This document shows positions 23,384 to 33,847 of a DNA stretch of 64,000 nucleotides, one piece after another. Under the pieces are notes generated by a model. It was not told the origin of the DNA and searched no databases. It saw only the letters and a list, made by a program, of their open reading frames with translations. This stretch comes from Calliopum simillimum (Eukaryota; Arthropoda; Insecta; Diptera; Lauxaniidae), in NCBI GenBank assembly GCA_951812925.1, contig OX638368.1, positions 151,948,492 through 152,012,491 on the forward strand. Direction: 5' to 3'. The position numbers and the translations under genes were made by a program. Positions within the stretch are counted from its first letter, which is position 1. Each line of letters opens with the position of its first letter.

Positions 23384-24112
23384 GTCATCCCGACATCATT
23401 TCAAAACTTAAAACGACTCTTAAAAACAATATCTGCGTAATAGACTTTTTTTCGTTCCGAGAAAAACCTTTGGAGACTTTTAATTCTCCTGAAGGCCCCT
23501 TTCGGCAAAAAAAGAACATGTTTTTTGCTCATAACTTTTTTTTCTTCACAGAGTGGATACCAAAAATTTACTTGAAAAATAAAGATAATGTTCTGCTAAA
23601 ATTTTGGCGTTGGCTTATATTTTGTGTAATATATAAAATATTCAGTTCCAAAAATCGAAAATGCTCAAAATGGTCCAAGAAATACATGAAAATTTTTTAG
23701 AATTTTTGGAAATTTTGTTAATTTTTTTGTTTTGACCAGTTTTTGAAAAATTTTAAAAAAGTGGATAAGGCAAAAAATGCTTAGAGTCGTCCAAAAAATA
23801 GGTGTAAATATTTTTCTGAATTTGAATCATTTTATGATTCTTAAAAAAATGGTCAAAAAAAAAAAAAAAATAGTTTCCAAAAGTTCTGAAAAAATTCACA
23901 CGTATTTTTTGGACGATTCTATGCAATTTTTTAACTTTTTTCGTGAGATGCTTCGCGTTCGGTACGAGTGATTGAAAAATGCAAAAAAATCAATTTTTTT
24001 GAACCGAATATTAAGCCCCAAATTTTTGCAAGAACAAAAACTTTTTTTTCAAGTAAATTTTGCATCCATTCTGTGAAGATAAACTAGATATGAGCAAAAA
24101 CCATTTGTTTGT
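23384..24112. mobile_element. Foldback family B, long copy
   Basis: Starts GTCATCCCGACATC and CTCTTAAAAACAATATCTGC as in the copy at 18828. The left arm 23515-23640 (TTTTTTGCTCATAACTTT, TTCTTCACAGAGTGGATACC, TTTACTTGAAAAATAAAG) is mirrored at about 23995-24112, and 23775-23830 is mirrored by 23890-23945 (CGTCCAAAAAATA). Open frames in the arms (23368-23700, 23777-23971) are fortuitous. Confidence 0.75.
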
Positions 24113-24770
24113 ATTTGTTCCATGTTCAGATTAATATAGTTTTTGCTTAGAGCTTGTATTGAGAATTCCAAGTACATATGCGAAATTTGATGCATTATCT
24201 GAAATAACACTTGCACTACAGCATTTTGAAAATGTTGTTTGTATGGGAGGTGTCACGCCCTCTTGTGTGAATTCACCTAGCTTTTGCTCAGAGCTTCCAC
24301 TAAATATTCCAAGTATCTGTTTGTCACATTAGCTGAAATGACGCTTGCACTACAACATTTTGAAAGCTTTGAGTGCATGGGCGGTGCCACGCCCCCATTT
24401 CCGAACCAACCAAGTTTCTGAACAGAGTTTGCATTTACTATTCTTGGTATCTAAGTAAAATTTGGTTTGATAATCTTTGGAAACACTTCCATTATAGCAT
24501 TTTGAAACTTTTGCATGTATGGGAAGTGTCACGCCCTCTTTTTTGATTTCACCTTGTTTTTGCCTAGAGTTTACACTTACCATCTTTAGTATTTATGTCT
24601 ATTTTGGTTGCGTTAAAGTGAATAATGCTCATTAAATTGCGCTTTGAATATATTTTTTGTATGGGCGGCAGGCGTGTCCGTTGACCGATTTCGCATATTT
24701 TTAATCCCACGAGCTAACTTTTATAACGGAAGCAGTGTACCAAAATTTCATCAAGTGTTTGCTTGATTTT
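24113..24770 (+). repeat. Degenerate tandem units with TATGGGAGGTGTCACGCCC, Helitron-like family
   Basis: Four units of about 130-150 bp, each with TTTTGCTCAGAGCTT (or variant), an AT block, CATTTTGAAA and then GTATGGGAGGTGTCACGCCC or a variant (near 24240, 24380, 24520, 24660). The last runs into GGCGTGTCCGTTGACCGATT, the left part of the TATACCC repeat. Reverse-orientation copies occur at 29800-31015. Confidence 0.75.
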
Positions 24771-25079
24771 TGTCAATGTTTTCGGTCAACACTTTTTCCA
24801 GCATTTTAATGTATTTTGGGACGACAGGTCGTATGAGTGATCTAAATTATATTTATGTATTCATAAATAAAACATGGCATTGATTCTTTTGTAAATACTA
24901 TATAACGCAAAGTTCAGTGAATAGTCATCAATCCAAATATACTAAATGTTAAATGTAAACCAAAAAAATAGTCCAAATAATTATACTTTCATATTTAAAA
25001 ATTATAAAATCGACAAGCAAACCAAACACCATTTACAAAAAAAAAAAAACATTTGCAAAATTTTAAGGAAGTTGACTCA

Positions 25080-27735
25080 AATTAACTTATCGTTATCTTT
25101 TGGGTTTTTGACAAAAGGAAGTTAAAAGCCAATGTGATTTGCTTTTAAATTGATGGCGGAAGGTCATAATAAAAATCAGCAAAGGTTTTGACGTCTTTGT
25201 TTTTACGTATGAGTCGCCATTATGTCTAACACTGAGTGTGGCTGACTTTTTCCGAGAATTGCATCAATTGATAAAACTTAATACAATTTTGCTAAGACAT
25301 ATGTACTAAATATTTGTTTATCAGTATAAGAAAATAAAAAATTTTTAGTTTATTTTTTATGTAAACTTTACTTTTGTAAACAAAATTTTTCATTACTCAT
25401 TTTAATTCCGAGAAAGTTTTAGCTTTGGATTGGTGCGTAAGTTTTTATGATAGGGTGCATTAAAAACCAAATTAGACCACATCTTTGTGTGACTTGTTTT
25501 TCACAATATGAACTGCTAAGTTTATGGGGAAATATCAGCAAGTGTGACTATTTCGAAAAAAAAACAAGCTATGTATAAGTTGGCCCTAGATCCAATGACC
25601 GCGCAAGGTTTGATCCTTTTTTGTGCCCTCGGGTTGTTGTGCCCTTCAAAACACCATTTTTAAGATGTAATTTCGCATGAAAAATTGCCATTTGAGCATC
25701 TTCTCAAGTGTGTTGCCACCGAACCAGAGGTGGCAAACCCTTCTACTTGACCTGATCTTCTAGTCATAACATTAGGAAATTAGTAATATTTCATGGGGAA
25801 TAGTGCAAAAAAACAATTGCCTCCAGAGCAGCATATAAGAAACCGAAAATTACCAGATTTCGAGTAAAAACCATTCACACAACTTTAGGGACCGAAAAGA
25901 TCCTGAAAACCCCAAACAATCCGCTAAACCACCTCAGAAGTTATAGCTCAATATCAGTAGCGGGTTTTTCAAATCACACTCAAAATTTGTGGATTTTGCT
26001 CCAATTTCGGCAAAAAAATTAAAAAATAGAGCTTCCAGGCGGTAGCACACGCATGTTTTCGTATTTAACATCATCTGGTAAGTGTCCCAGACATGATAGA
26101 ATGAATGAGATGGTGCTCACTCCGCGAACCGAGACCTGTTCTCACCGAAAGTCACACTTGCCGAGATTTCCCCATACACATTTGCATGTTTTTACTTTTG
26201 AAGCTAGTACTGGTCATAGCAAGAGTTTTAACCAAATATAGCGTTTTTGGAATAAATACATCTTAGAATTTATTTGGAAATTATTGAATAATAACCAATT
26301 TAAACCAGAGTAAAATCAAAATTTTAAGTCTCCTTTCCTAGGAGCAATGCAAGGTGTTTCACTCGACTAGGAACTACTTCAGGTATTCCAGACTATGTTC
26401 CGGATCGTCAGTACCTGCTGCTAAAATCCATAATATGGTCCCATTATGTTGTTTGAATCAGTCAATCGTAATAAGGAATTTAATTCATCTGAACCAGTCC
26501 AAATGAAATATTCCTCATCCATACTTTTATAGAGAAAAAAAAATGTGTGATCATGATCGGTTTGGCTCAATTGGATCAGGTCAGTTTCAAATCGTCGGGT
26601 TAAAACTACAACTAGACATCTACATTTTCATTGTTTTGAGAAAAACGCTTTTTAAGTTTTTTGAAATTCGTTTTTTGTATGAAATTTTCAAGTTTCTTGC
26701 TTCTGACTTTTTATATATAATTGGATAGAGACAACATTTCAAAACAGCCAAACAACTGAGGCATAGAGCCGCCTTTTCTTCATGTTTCTGTATACTTAAG
26801 TCAAAACATCAAAAAATGTAGATGTTTAACTGTATTTATAAACCGTCGATATGAAGTATGACGTTTAAACGTCCCTGTCGGATCAGAAAGCCTGATTAGT
26901 TTCTGATCAAACTTCAGGACAGCCTGATACGAATCTGATCTGAACAAGAATAACTTTTTTGTTGGACACCTATAAGTTCATTATTATTTTTAAGTATCAA
27001 TAAGTGGCCATGCATGAACTCAAAATGTTAAATCTTACAAAACGGGAGTCTTTCAGATAGTTTTCGAGATACAGGTTAAATAAGTACATGAACCAATTAC
27101 TAATATTTGGTTTCAGTCTATCAATCTATAACAAATTAAACTAATTCACAGAAAAACTCATCTAAAGGTCATAACTTTGACGTCACAACTTTTTATAACA
27201 ATAAAATATAGCACAATCAGACAAATTTCGGTGAATTTCCATGTTATCAGTACGCGTGTAATTGATTGTTGATCAATGTTGCTATCGATATCTTTAAAAT
27301 TAAATACTTAAATTGTAAAAAGTATGATTTTCACATGTGTTTCCTGTTGTTATTTGCAAAAAGTCGCATCAGTTTTAATTTTAGATTCTTTATCATGTAG
27401 AAACATAACAGCATTTAGAGTTTAAAATTAAGTCTCCAAATGAAAAAACACCTCCCTCAAAAAAAGCGGCGCTGCTGATGTAAATAGTTAAAGCCCTATT
27501 ATGTTAAAGTCAGGGCGCAACCCTTTAAAATCAAAACTTAAACTCATAATTGGCCATTAGTATTTTGATTTGCAAATATTTAAGGTTGGCATATTTCTAA
27601 GGAATACAGTGTACGATTTCTAATTTACGAGTTTCTTAGTGTAGGGTGTTCCAAAAGAAATTTTATATTTAGTTGATCAACTAAAAAAAGAAAGCAACTT
27701 CTCTATTGAAATTGTGTTCATTATAAATTAAAGTA
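25080..27735. other. Non-coding stretch
   Basis: No supported gene. An inverted pair (TATGGGGAAATATCAGC with AAGTGTGAC near 25528, mirrored near 26146-26180) frames about 650 bp and may mark an old element. 26860-26960 has repeated CTGATC words. Nothing else recognised. Confidence 0.45.
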
Positions 27736-27750
27736 TTTCATATAAATAAT

Positions 27751-27780
27751 AAAACCAAGGTCTTGGTTTGCTCATCACTA
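27751..27780 (-). repeat. hAT-like terminus, second copy
   Basis: Minus strand reads TAGTGATGAGCAAACCAAG followed by ACCTTGG, matching the terminus at 17539. No partner end is visible nearby, so this is probably a truncated MITE whose body lies in 27640-27780. Confidence 0.6.
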
Positions 27781-27829
27781 ATAGTGGTTAGATAGGGATT
27801 GCATGGAGACCAATTTATGGTTTACGTAT

Positions 27830-28125
27830 TATTATACGCGGTAGGCGTGTCCGTTGACCGATTTCGCTTATTTTCAATCCCCCGAGCTAACTTTTACGAC
27901 GGAGGCAGAATACCAAATTGCATTGAATTATGTTGCTCAGTTTTCCCAAAAAATGTATTTCCACACACACCAAGCCAGCCATCCAGACAGACAGACGGAC
28001 GTGGCTATATCGACTCAGGAGGTGACGCTGATCAAGAATATAAATACTTTTCCATACCTGCCACGCCGCCTTCTCTGCGTTACAAACGGAAGGACAAAGT
28101 GAATATACCCTGGGTGTAGGGTATA
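27830..28125 (+). repeat. Dispersed TATACCC repeat, copy 3 (best preserved)
   Basis: In order: GGCGTGTCCGTTGACCGATT, CGAGCTAACTTTTACGACGG, ACAGACAGACGGACGTGGC, TATATCGACTCAGGAGGTGA, CTGATCAAGAATATAAATAC, CACGCCGCCTTCTCTGCGTT, GGAAGGACAAAGTGAATATA and CCCTGGGTGTAGGGTAT. Similar phrases are widely scattered in fly genomes. Open frames across it are not genes. Confidence 0.85.
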
Positions 28126-29640
28126 AACAGTGCTGGACACCACTGCACGTACACGTAACTTGTTTTTCGTCTCGTTTTATCTAATACGTAAAGATACGCA
28201 AAAAGTCCTCTCTTCGATACGAAGCTGCCCTCGGGCTGCGTTTTGCCTAGCACCGCATAAAAACTTATCCAAACCTGAGATGCACGCACTGCCAAATTTC
28301 TAGCTTAATTGTCCAAATAGCTTGCGCGATGGAATGTAATGAAATGTGTCGCCAAAAAAATGTCGCAAAAAAAAGTGTCGCAAAAATAGTGTTCTGGCCT
28401 TGAAATTTTACGCCAAAGATGTTTCACTTCAAAAAACTAAAAATCAATTAATAAAACCTTAATTTTTTCCACTTCTAGGAACTTTTTTCAGATTCAAAAA
28501 TTGCATCGGGTCCATCAAAGTTGTCTGAAATGGACTAAAATTTGCACACTTACACCATAATACAACTTTTTGTTGCCCAGAGCAACTTAGTTTTTGTCCA
28601 TATAATCTTAACTACTTACACATACAGTATATATTTATATTAACAAATAATTCTCTTTACTTTTCAGGTAAGTGTCAAAATTTACAAATAAATCAAATCT
28701 AAGGTTAATTATGCGATCATATGCTTGTATGTAAGTATTAAAAAAATTATCTTCAATTAATTTTATTGAACTGACAAATTTATTATTTTCATTTTTTTTT
28801 TTTTTTTTTTTTTCAATTAAGCCGCCACAACTCTTTAAATTAAAAATAGATTTGACCACATTTTCCCTAGAAAGCGATATACATATATGTATGTACGTTT
28901 GCATGTAACCTTGAAAACGATATGGTATACTAAACTGTATCAAATTTACCTAATTCCTTATTACTTTTCATATGGAACACTTGCATTCAATTGCAAAACT
29001 TTGTTATCTAAAATCATTTATATGAACAAAAAAAGAAATATGGGCGACAATTTGGAACCTTGCAAAAAAAAAAACAATACTGACTCGTTTAAGAAACCTA
29101 CAGACTTGGTTTTTAAGATAAGAATTTGTTTCATTAATTTTTGTAGGAAAATCGTTAAGCATTTAATAACAGTGCTTTTTAGATAAGAAATAAATATGTA
29201 CAATATTTATGTATAGCAGACAAAATAGTAAAATCTATATGTTTGTGATATGTATAAACTTAATAATGGATTCTTTTATACGAATATGTAGATTGTTCAA
29301 TCGACCGACCGACCGATTCGATTTGACTCTATTTATGTGATTATTACAAAAAAAAAGGGGTGGTATACACTAAAAAAATCTTCCAATACTCTAATGAATC
29401 GGATTGCGTTCCTGGCACATGTGTTAACTGCGATATTACGACACAAAAAAAATACCTACTTTGTTGTTTGAATAGTGATAATGATAATGATAATTTGTTT
29501 GTTGGTATCTAATAATTCATATCTTTACGTGATATATTTACTTTCATATATTTATTTTACTCAAACAGAATTTTTTTCAAATTTGGTATTAATTTAATTT
29601 TAGTTGATTATGTCACAAGAGTATTAATGTTGGAGCTTTT
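28126..29640. other. Non-coding stretch
   Basis: No supported gene. Includes repeated TGTCGCAAAAA words (28350-28390), a poly-T run at 28792-28813 and (CGAC)n at 29301-29320. Confidence 0.5.
29301..29320 (+). repeat. CGAC microsatellite
   Basis: TCGACCGACCGACCGATTCG: three and a half units of CGAC. Confidence 0.8.
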
Positions 29641-30241
29641 GATAAGATAACGAGATTATCTTGAAAAAAAATTGGCCAGTTATATTTGGTGTTCGAGCAA
29701 ATTTGCAAAATATGACAGCGTAATTGGTATTTTCTCACCACCCATTTTTCAAGTGTATTATATCTTTTATCTTTCCCTGTAACACACTGTAAAAATTTTA
29801 TCAGAAACGTGGCACCTCCCATATAAGCAAAAGTTTCACACAAAAACTAAGAATATTAATGGCAAACTCTGAGCAAAAAGTAGGCGAAGTTGGAGTAGAG
29901 GGTATGGCACCTCTCATATAAGCGTAAGTTTCAAAATGCTATTCTGAAAGATTTTTTTAAGAAAACCTAACCGAATTTTACTCATACGCTCAAAACAGTA
30001 AATACATTCTCTACGCAAAATCTAAGTAAGCTCGGAGACAAGGGCGTGGCACTTCCCATATAAGCAATTTGTTCTTATACTCTCCTAGGAGATACGGAAA
30101 AATAAAACAATTTATATTAATAAAAACTTGTATGTACAAGAATAATGCATAGTATTTATCAACTAAGTTTTTAATAATATGCTTGAAATGCAGTGTAGGG
30201 TATTTAGTTTTTGGCCAGGCTAAAGATACCACCCTTACTAG
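29640..30241 (+). mobile_element. Helitron-like unit, copy A (5' boundary unclear)
   Basis: Right end reads TTGGCCAGGCTAAA (decayed hairpin), then GATACCACCCTTACTAG followed by TTTT: CTAG at 30238-30241. The body holds reverse-complement copies of the GGTGTCACGCC tandem unit (GGCACCTCCCATATAAGC near 29811, GGCACCTCTCATATAAGCG near 29907, GGCACTTCCCATATAAGC near 30048). No coding sequence. Confidence 0.6.
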
Positions 30242-31015
30242 TTTTATTTTGTGTGCCTGTAAAGTTTTGTATATGAAAAAATGCGGTTGAGAAATTATTC
30301 ATAATTAACTCTTCAGGAATTTTTTTGTTGATGAAGTTTAAGACCAAACATAAAATCAAAACCACGATGCGACCAAGACTCAATATCAAAACTAACACCA
30401 AAAATTTCTTCTTTATATCCTACACCCAGGGTATATTCACTTTGTCCTTCAGTTTGTGACGCAGCGAAGGAGACGTGGGAGATATAGCAAAGTATATATT
30501 GTATATTCTTGATCAGCGTCAACTCCTGAGTCGATATAGCCATGTCTGGCTCACTGGGCGGCTGGGTGTGAATGGAAATATATTTTCTGGGAAAACTGAC
30601 CAAGATGATTCAATGAAATTCGGTACACTGCCACCGTCGTTAAAGTTTGCTCGTGGGATTGAAAATGAGCGAAATCGGTCAACGGAAATTCCTACCGCCC
30701 ATGCAAAAAATATATTCGAAATGCAACTTTAGAAGTATAAATACACATAAATACTACGAATTAAAAGCGCAGGCAATGACTATGCAAATTCGGACAAGAG
30801 TGCGTAGCACCTCCCATATAAGAAAAAGCTTCAAAACGCTATACTGATCGCGTTTTTTGAGATAATCGAACTAAATTTTACTCAAACACTAAGAACTAAG
30901 AACTGGGTGAAATAAGACAAGAGGGCATGGCACCACCCATATAATCAAAATTTTAAATATACTGCAGTGTAGCGTTTTTAATGTTTGGCCAGGCCAAAGG
31001 TTACACCCTTACTAG
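30242..31015 (+). mobile_element. Helitron-like unit, copy B
   Basis: Right end has a 7-bp perfect stem, TTTGGCCAGGCCAAA (30984-30998), 13 bp before CTAG (31012-31015), followed by TTTT. A GC-rich hairpin 10-15 bp before a CTAG end is the classic Helitron 3' structure. Inside are a minus-strand TATACCC repeat (30413-30720) and tandem units near 30790 and 30930. It follows copy A directly, so the two ends lie 774 bp apart in the same orientation. Confidence 0.65.
30413..30720 (-). repeat. Dispersed TATACCC repeat, copy 4
   Basis: Minus strand shows, in order, CGGTAGGAATTTCCGTTGAC, CCGATTTCGCTCATTTTCAA, GGCTATATCGACTCAGGAGT, GCTGATCAAGAATATACAAT, then GAAGGACAAAGTGAATATAC and CCTGGGTGTAGGAT. 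Almost full length. Confidence 0.85.
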
Positions 31016-31189
31016 TTTTTTTATGGAATAGAACTATGTATGCATTTTTGTAACAAACTCTCGCGTCTAATAGTGATTGATTGCATAAATAAAAGTTGTA
31101 CCAATAGGCTCGAATTCACAATTATTAGTTAACCAATTAGCTTACTAAAATAGTGACAAGAGTTAAACTAATATTTCATATTGAGAGAT

Positions 31190-31359
31190 TCCCGGAAATA
31201 ACGCCAGAAAATTTTTTGGAAATAAAGCCAAAAATTAACTAGGAAATAAATTTATTTCCAAAACAAAATGGATATAACGACGGAATTTGTACAGAAATTT
31301 TTCTATCATTATTTCCAAAAAATTTGCTGGTGTTATTCCTTATGGCGTTATTTCCGGAA
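31190..31359. mobile_element. Hairpin MITE, 170 bp
   Basis: TCCCGGAAATAACGCC at the left mirrors GGCGTTATTTCCGGAA at the right. Inner blocks AATTTTTTGGAAATAA and TTATTTCCAAAAAATTTGC pair as well. Repeated GGAAATAA words throughout. Confidence 0.75.
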
Positions 31360-32815
31360 GCCAACACTGCGAATATGATTAACTAAAACAATGAACAAGA
31401 GAAAATTGGGGCAGCACGTCTAAATTTGGGAATTTTTTTTTTTTTTTGTAAATTTTGTGAGAACAATTTTGATTTAACTTGATTTTAATTGTATGGAACA
31501 TATTCATTATGTCGTTTTACTCCAAATTGTAAATCGTATGCATCCCAACACTTTCCATTTCCTTCCTCAAGCGAATTCTGTCGCAAAATTCCTTGTAAGT
31601 TCGTAGTTTTAAAGAAAATGCGAGCAATTTCTAAAAACTCAAAAACAATATTCTAAATTTTGTCAATATCTGCATAGCTTTTGATATCAGACTCAAAATT
31701 CTAAGAACTATTCTGAATTATATTCCGGTCTGTTCCGTAATCCGTGTAATTTCAATTACTTTTAATTTCGAAGACTTGTTGATTACTTTTTATTTTCGAT
31801 GTGGATGTGAAGCCTATTCAACGACTGTTCAAGACGTTTAATTGTTCACAGTAGAAATGCAAACTTTTTCGCTGTCAGTTAAAAAATGCACACAGGATTT
31901 ATGAATCAAAATGCTTTTTATTAAATTTATAAACTTTAATTGAGTTTCACGTTAACAACGGCTGCTGCAATGCACTTAAAATTATAACCGCTCGCTATTT
32001 TGTCTGTCAAAATACTGTATTGGGCGAGATGCCCAATTATGGGGTTTCCTCTGATTTGAGGGAATTTCAGAAAGTTCTTTTTCATGCTCAGTGCATTTTA
32101 TTGGGCTAATTAGATGTTCTATTGCAATTTAAGAAATAAAATCAGGTGGCATCCTGTTTTCGAACTATTCTTACTAACACCGTGATATAATGAAATGTCA
32201 AATAATTCACACAAACACTGACTTCGAAAATGACAATTTGTCGACTTTTTACTTGTCATCGGAAAAAATATTTTTTTAGTTAGAGTTTTTTATTTCAGCG
32301 ATATTAATAATATTACATTTGCAATAAAAATTAGAATTACTCGCTAAAAAAGGGAAAAAATCTGGAGCTTATACGTGTGTATTTTTTTTCTCAATTTGAT
32401 CGAAAAAACAGCTTTAAAAAAGCAAAATTAATTGAAAAGTCGAAGCATAATGCCGGCTTTTCAAAAAGTTTTGCATTCCACTTTATACCCACTTTGACGT
32501 GAAAGTGGAATTGGGAACAGGGCGGTATATGTTAACTAATGAGAATGAATTTGGGCCTTAGAAATGAGGTATATAGCGTCTTCACAAAACTCTTCCATTT
32601 TCAATATTCTCCAACTTTTTTCCAAATTTAAAAAAAAAAAAAATACAAATTCGGGTTTTACAATCGATTCCATACAAAAATAAAAAATAAACTTTTAGTT
32701 GAATCTGTACACAAAGCCAAATAATAAAAAAAAAAATAAACAAAAAAACACCAATTCAAAAAGTCAAGTGCAAAGTAGCACTAAAATCCAAATCACTTAA
32801 TTGCATGCTCAGAGA
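31360..32815. other. Non-coding stretch upstream of the kay promoter
   Basis: No gene or strong repeat seen. AT-rich, with poly-T at 31432-31446. It is the distal upstream region of the promoter at 33101 and could hold enhancers, but nothing specific supports that. Confidence 0.45.
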
Positions 32816-32827
32816 ATAGCAACACTC

Positions 32828-33103
32828 TGAATACTCAAATGCTCAGCGGCCAATGTTGATGGGAGAAGAAATGAAATCACGCGTTAAAAATCGCACTCAC
32901 AATTTGAGTAAGAATCACTCAAGCGAACCGACTTTGAGCAGGAAATTCCAATGCAGCGTCAATTTAAGCGAGAAATCACAAAGAAACTTTATTGTGAAAA
33001 TGAGCAATTTTTGGCTCACTCATATATTCACACTCACAGACTTACGCTATCGCTCTTTGAGTATTTCGTTAGTTGGTTGGATTGGATTTTGAGCATTTCG
33101 TAT
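32828..33103 (+). promoter_or_regulatory. kay: Promoter-proximal cluster of TTTGAG(T/C)A motifs
   Basis: TTTGAGTA or TTTGAGCA occurs at about 32903, 32933, 33056 and 33088. TACTCAAA and TGCTCAG (reverse forms) occur at 32832 and 32839, with CACTCAAG at 32916 and TGAGCAAT at 33001. A 16-bp near-direct repeat, TTTGAGTATTTCGTTA (33056-33071) and TTTGAGCATTTCGTAT (33088-33103), lies 32 bp apart, the second abutting the TATA box. The factor is not identified. Confidence 0.5.
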
Positions 33104-33107
33104 AAAA
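33101..33107 (+). promoter_or_regulatory. kay: TATA box of the kay promoter
   Basis: TATAAAA, its first T 34 bp upstream of the A of the initiator, only slightly farther than the usual 30-31 bp. Confidence 0.7.
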
Positions 33108-33132
33108 ACAGAAATGAAAAATGATGACGCAT

Positions 33133-33138
33133 TCAGTT
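33133..33138 (+). promoter_or_regulatory. kay: Initiator, predicted transcription start at 33135
   Basis: TCAGTT within GCATTCAGTTTGAACAAG matches the fly initiator TCAKTY. With the TATA box it fixes a likely start at A 33135. No convincing DPE is seen at +28. Confidence 0.7.
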
Positions 33139-33377
33139 TGAACAAGTTACTACAGTGAAGAACAACGTGCGTTGTGGCCAAGTCTTAAAGTGAGGACAAG
33201 AAAAAAATTCAAAAAAAGAAAATTACGCGATTTAAAAGAAACATTTGGATAATCGAATTTCGCGTATTTGTATAATTAAAACCGGATAAATATTTTATTT
33301 TTTTATTAATTTAATCTCGGAATTTCGAACAATAAATAAATCAATCAATTGAGCGCAATTTGTTGACAATTTTGATA

Positions 33378-33449
33378 ATGTTCCCATACAACAATAAGAA
33401 AAACAACAATTGTGACTTATTTTTGTTGTTAGTGTGTAAATTTAAATAA
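33378..33449 (+). CDS. Upstream ORF in the kay leader
   Basis: Encodes 23 residues (MFPYNNKKNNNCDLFLLLV, then CKFK) and stops 311 nt before the main ATG. It is the only upstream ATG, in moderate context (GATAATGT). Polar first half, hydrophobic second half. Would be expected to lower initiation at the main start, with room for reinitiation. Confidence 0.4.
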   Translation: MFPYNNKKNNNCDLFLLLVCKFK

Positions 33450-33567
33450 AACGACAACAACAGTTGGCGGCCAACAAAACGAAAGAAAAAAAAAACTATT
33501 GAAACGTGTTAATTATTTATTTATAATACAAACAGTTTTTCGTTTTAAAAACCAAAATTTAAACATT

Positions 33568-33574
33568 TGAGTCA
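33568..33574 (+). promoter_or_regulatory. kay: AP-1-type site in the kay leader
   Basis: TGAGTCA about 435 bp downstream of the predicted start. Fos family genes are known to be autoregulated through such sites in vertebrates, but a 7-mer of this kind is expected several times in 64 kb by chance. Confidence 0.25.
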
Positions 33575-33760
33575 TCTCGTTTAAGAGGAAATTTAAAAAA
33601 TAAAAAAAAACAACTGTGATACAACGGTAGATTGTCGCAATTCTCCACGAGCAATAAATAAATAAAGGAACCGGAAAAGCAATTCCAGCGGGAACCGGAA
33701 ATCGTCCAGCACAACTAATTGTGCAATATTAATCTAAAAAATCATTAAAAAATCATCCTC

Positions 33761-33847
33761 ATGATGACGCTGGATAGTTATAATATATTTAATGATGATT
33801 ATCTCAATCTACCATTCAGCATGCCACTCTCGCCGGTGCCAAAAATG
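33761..33847 (+). CDS. kay: kayak (Fos) alternative first coding exon
   Basis: 29 codons from ATG ATG to an ATG|GTAAGC donor (GT at 33848-33849), phase 0. The peptide begins [16 protein letters not shown] and ends [11 protein letters not shown]. From memory, a D. melanogaster kay isoform begins [14 protein letters not shown] and continues to MPLSPLPK before the common sequence, so the match is close over the full exon. kay is the fly Fos: a bZIP protein that dimerises with Jun to form AP-1, acting in the nucleus downstream of JNK in dorsal closure, wound repair and stress responses. The basic region and leucine zipper are in downstream exons not present in the window. The second ATG is the likely ancestral start. 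Confidence 0.8.

Larger units (their letters stand above)
33135..33760 (+). other. kay: 5' untranslated leader of the kay transcript
   Basis: About 626 nt, A-rich with AACAA repeats typical of fly leaders. The first ATG is that of a 23-codon uORF at 33378; no other ATG occurs before 33761. An AP-1-type TGAGTCA lies at 33568-33574. No internal intron is needed to reach the coding start, though one cannot be excluded. Confidence 0.6.

Noticed and set aside
23368..23700. 110-codon plus-strand frame
   Set aside because: Lies in the arm of a foldback element; AT-driven Lys/Phe composition.
27799..28119. Frames of 106 and 82 codons
   Set aside because: Both fall in the dispersed TATACCC repeat; they reflect the repeat, not a gene.
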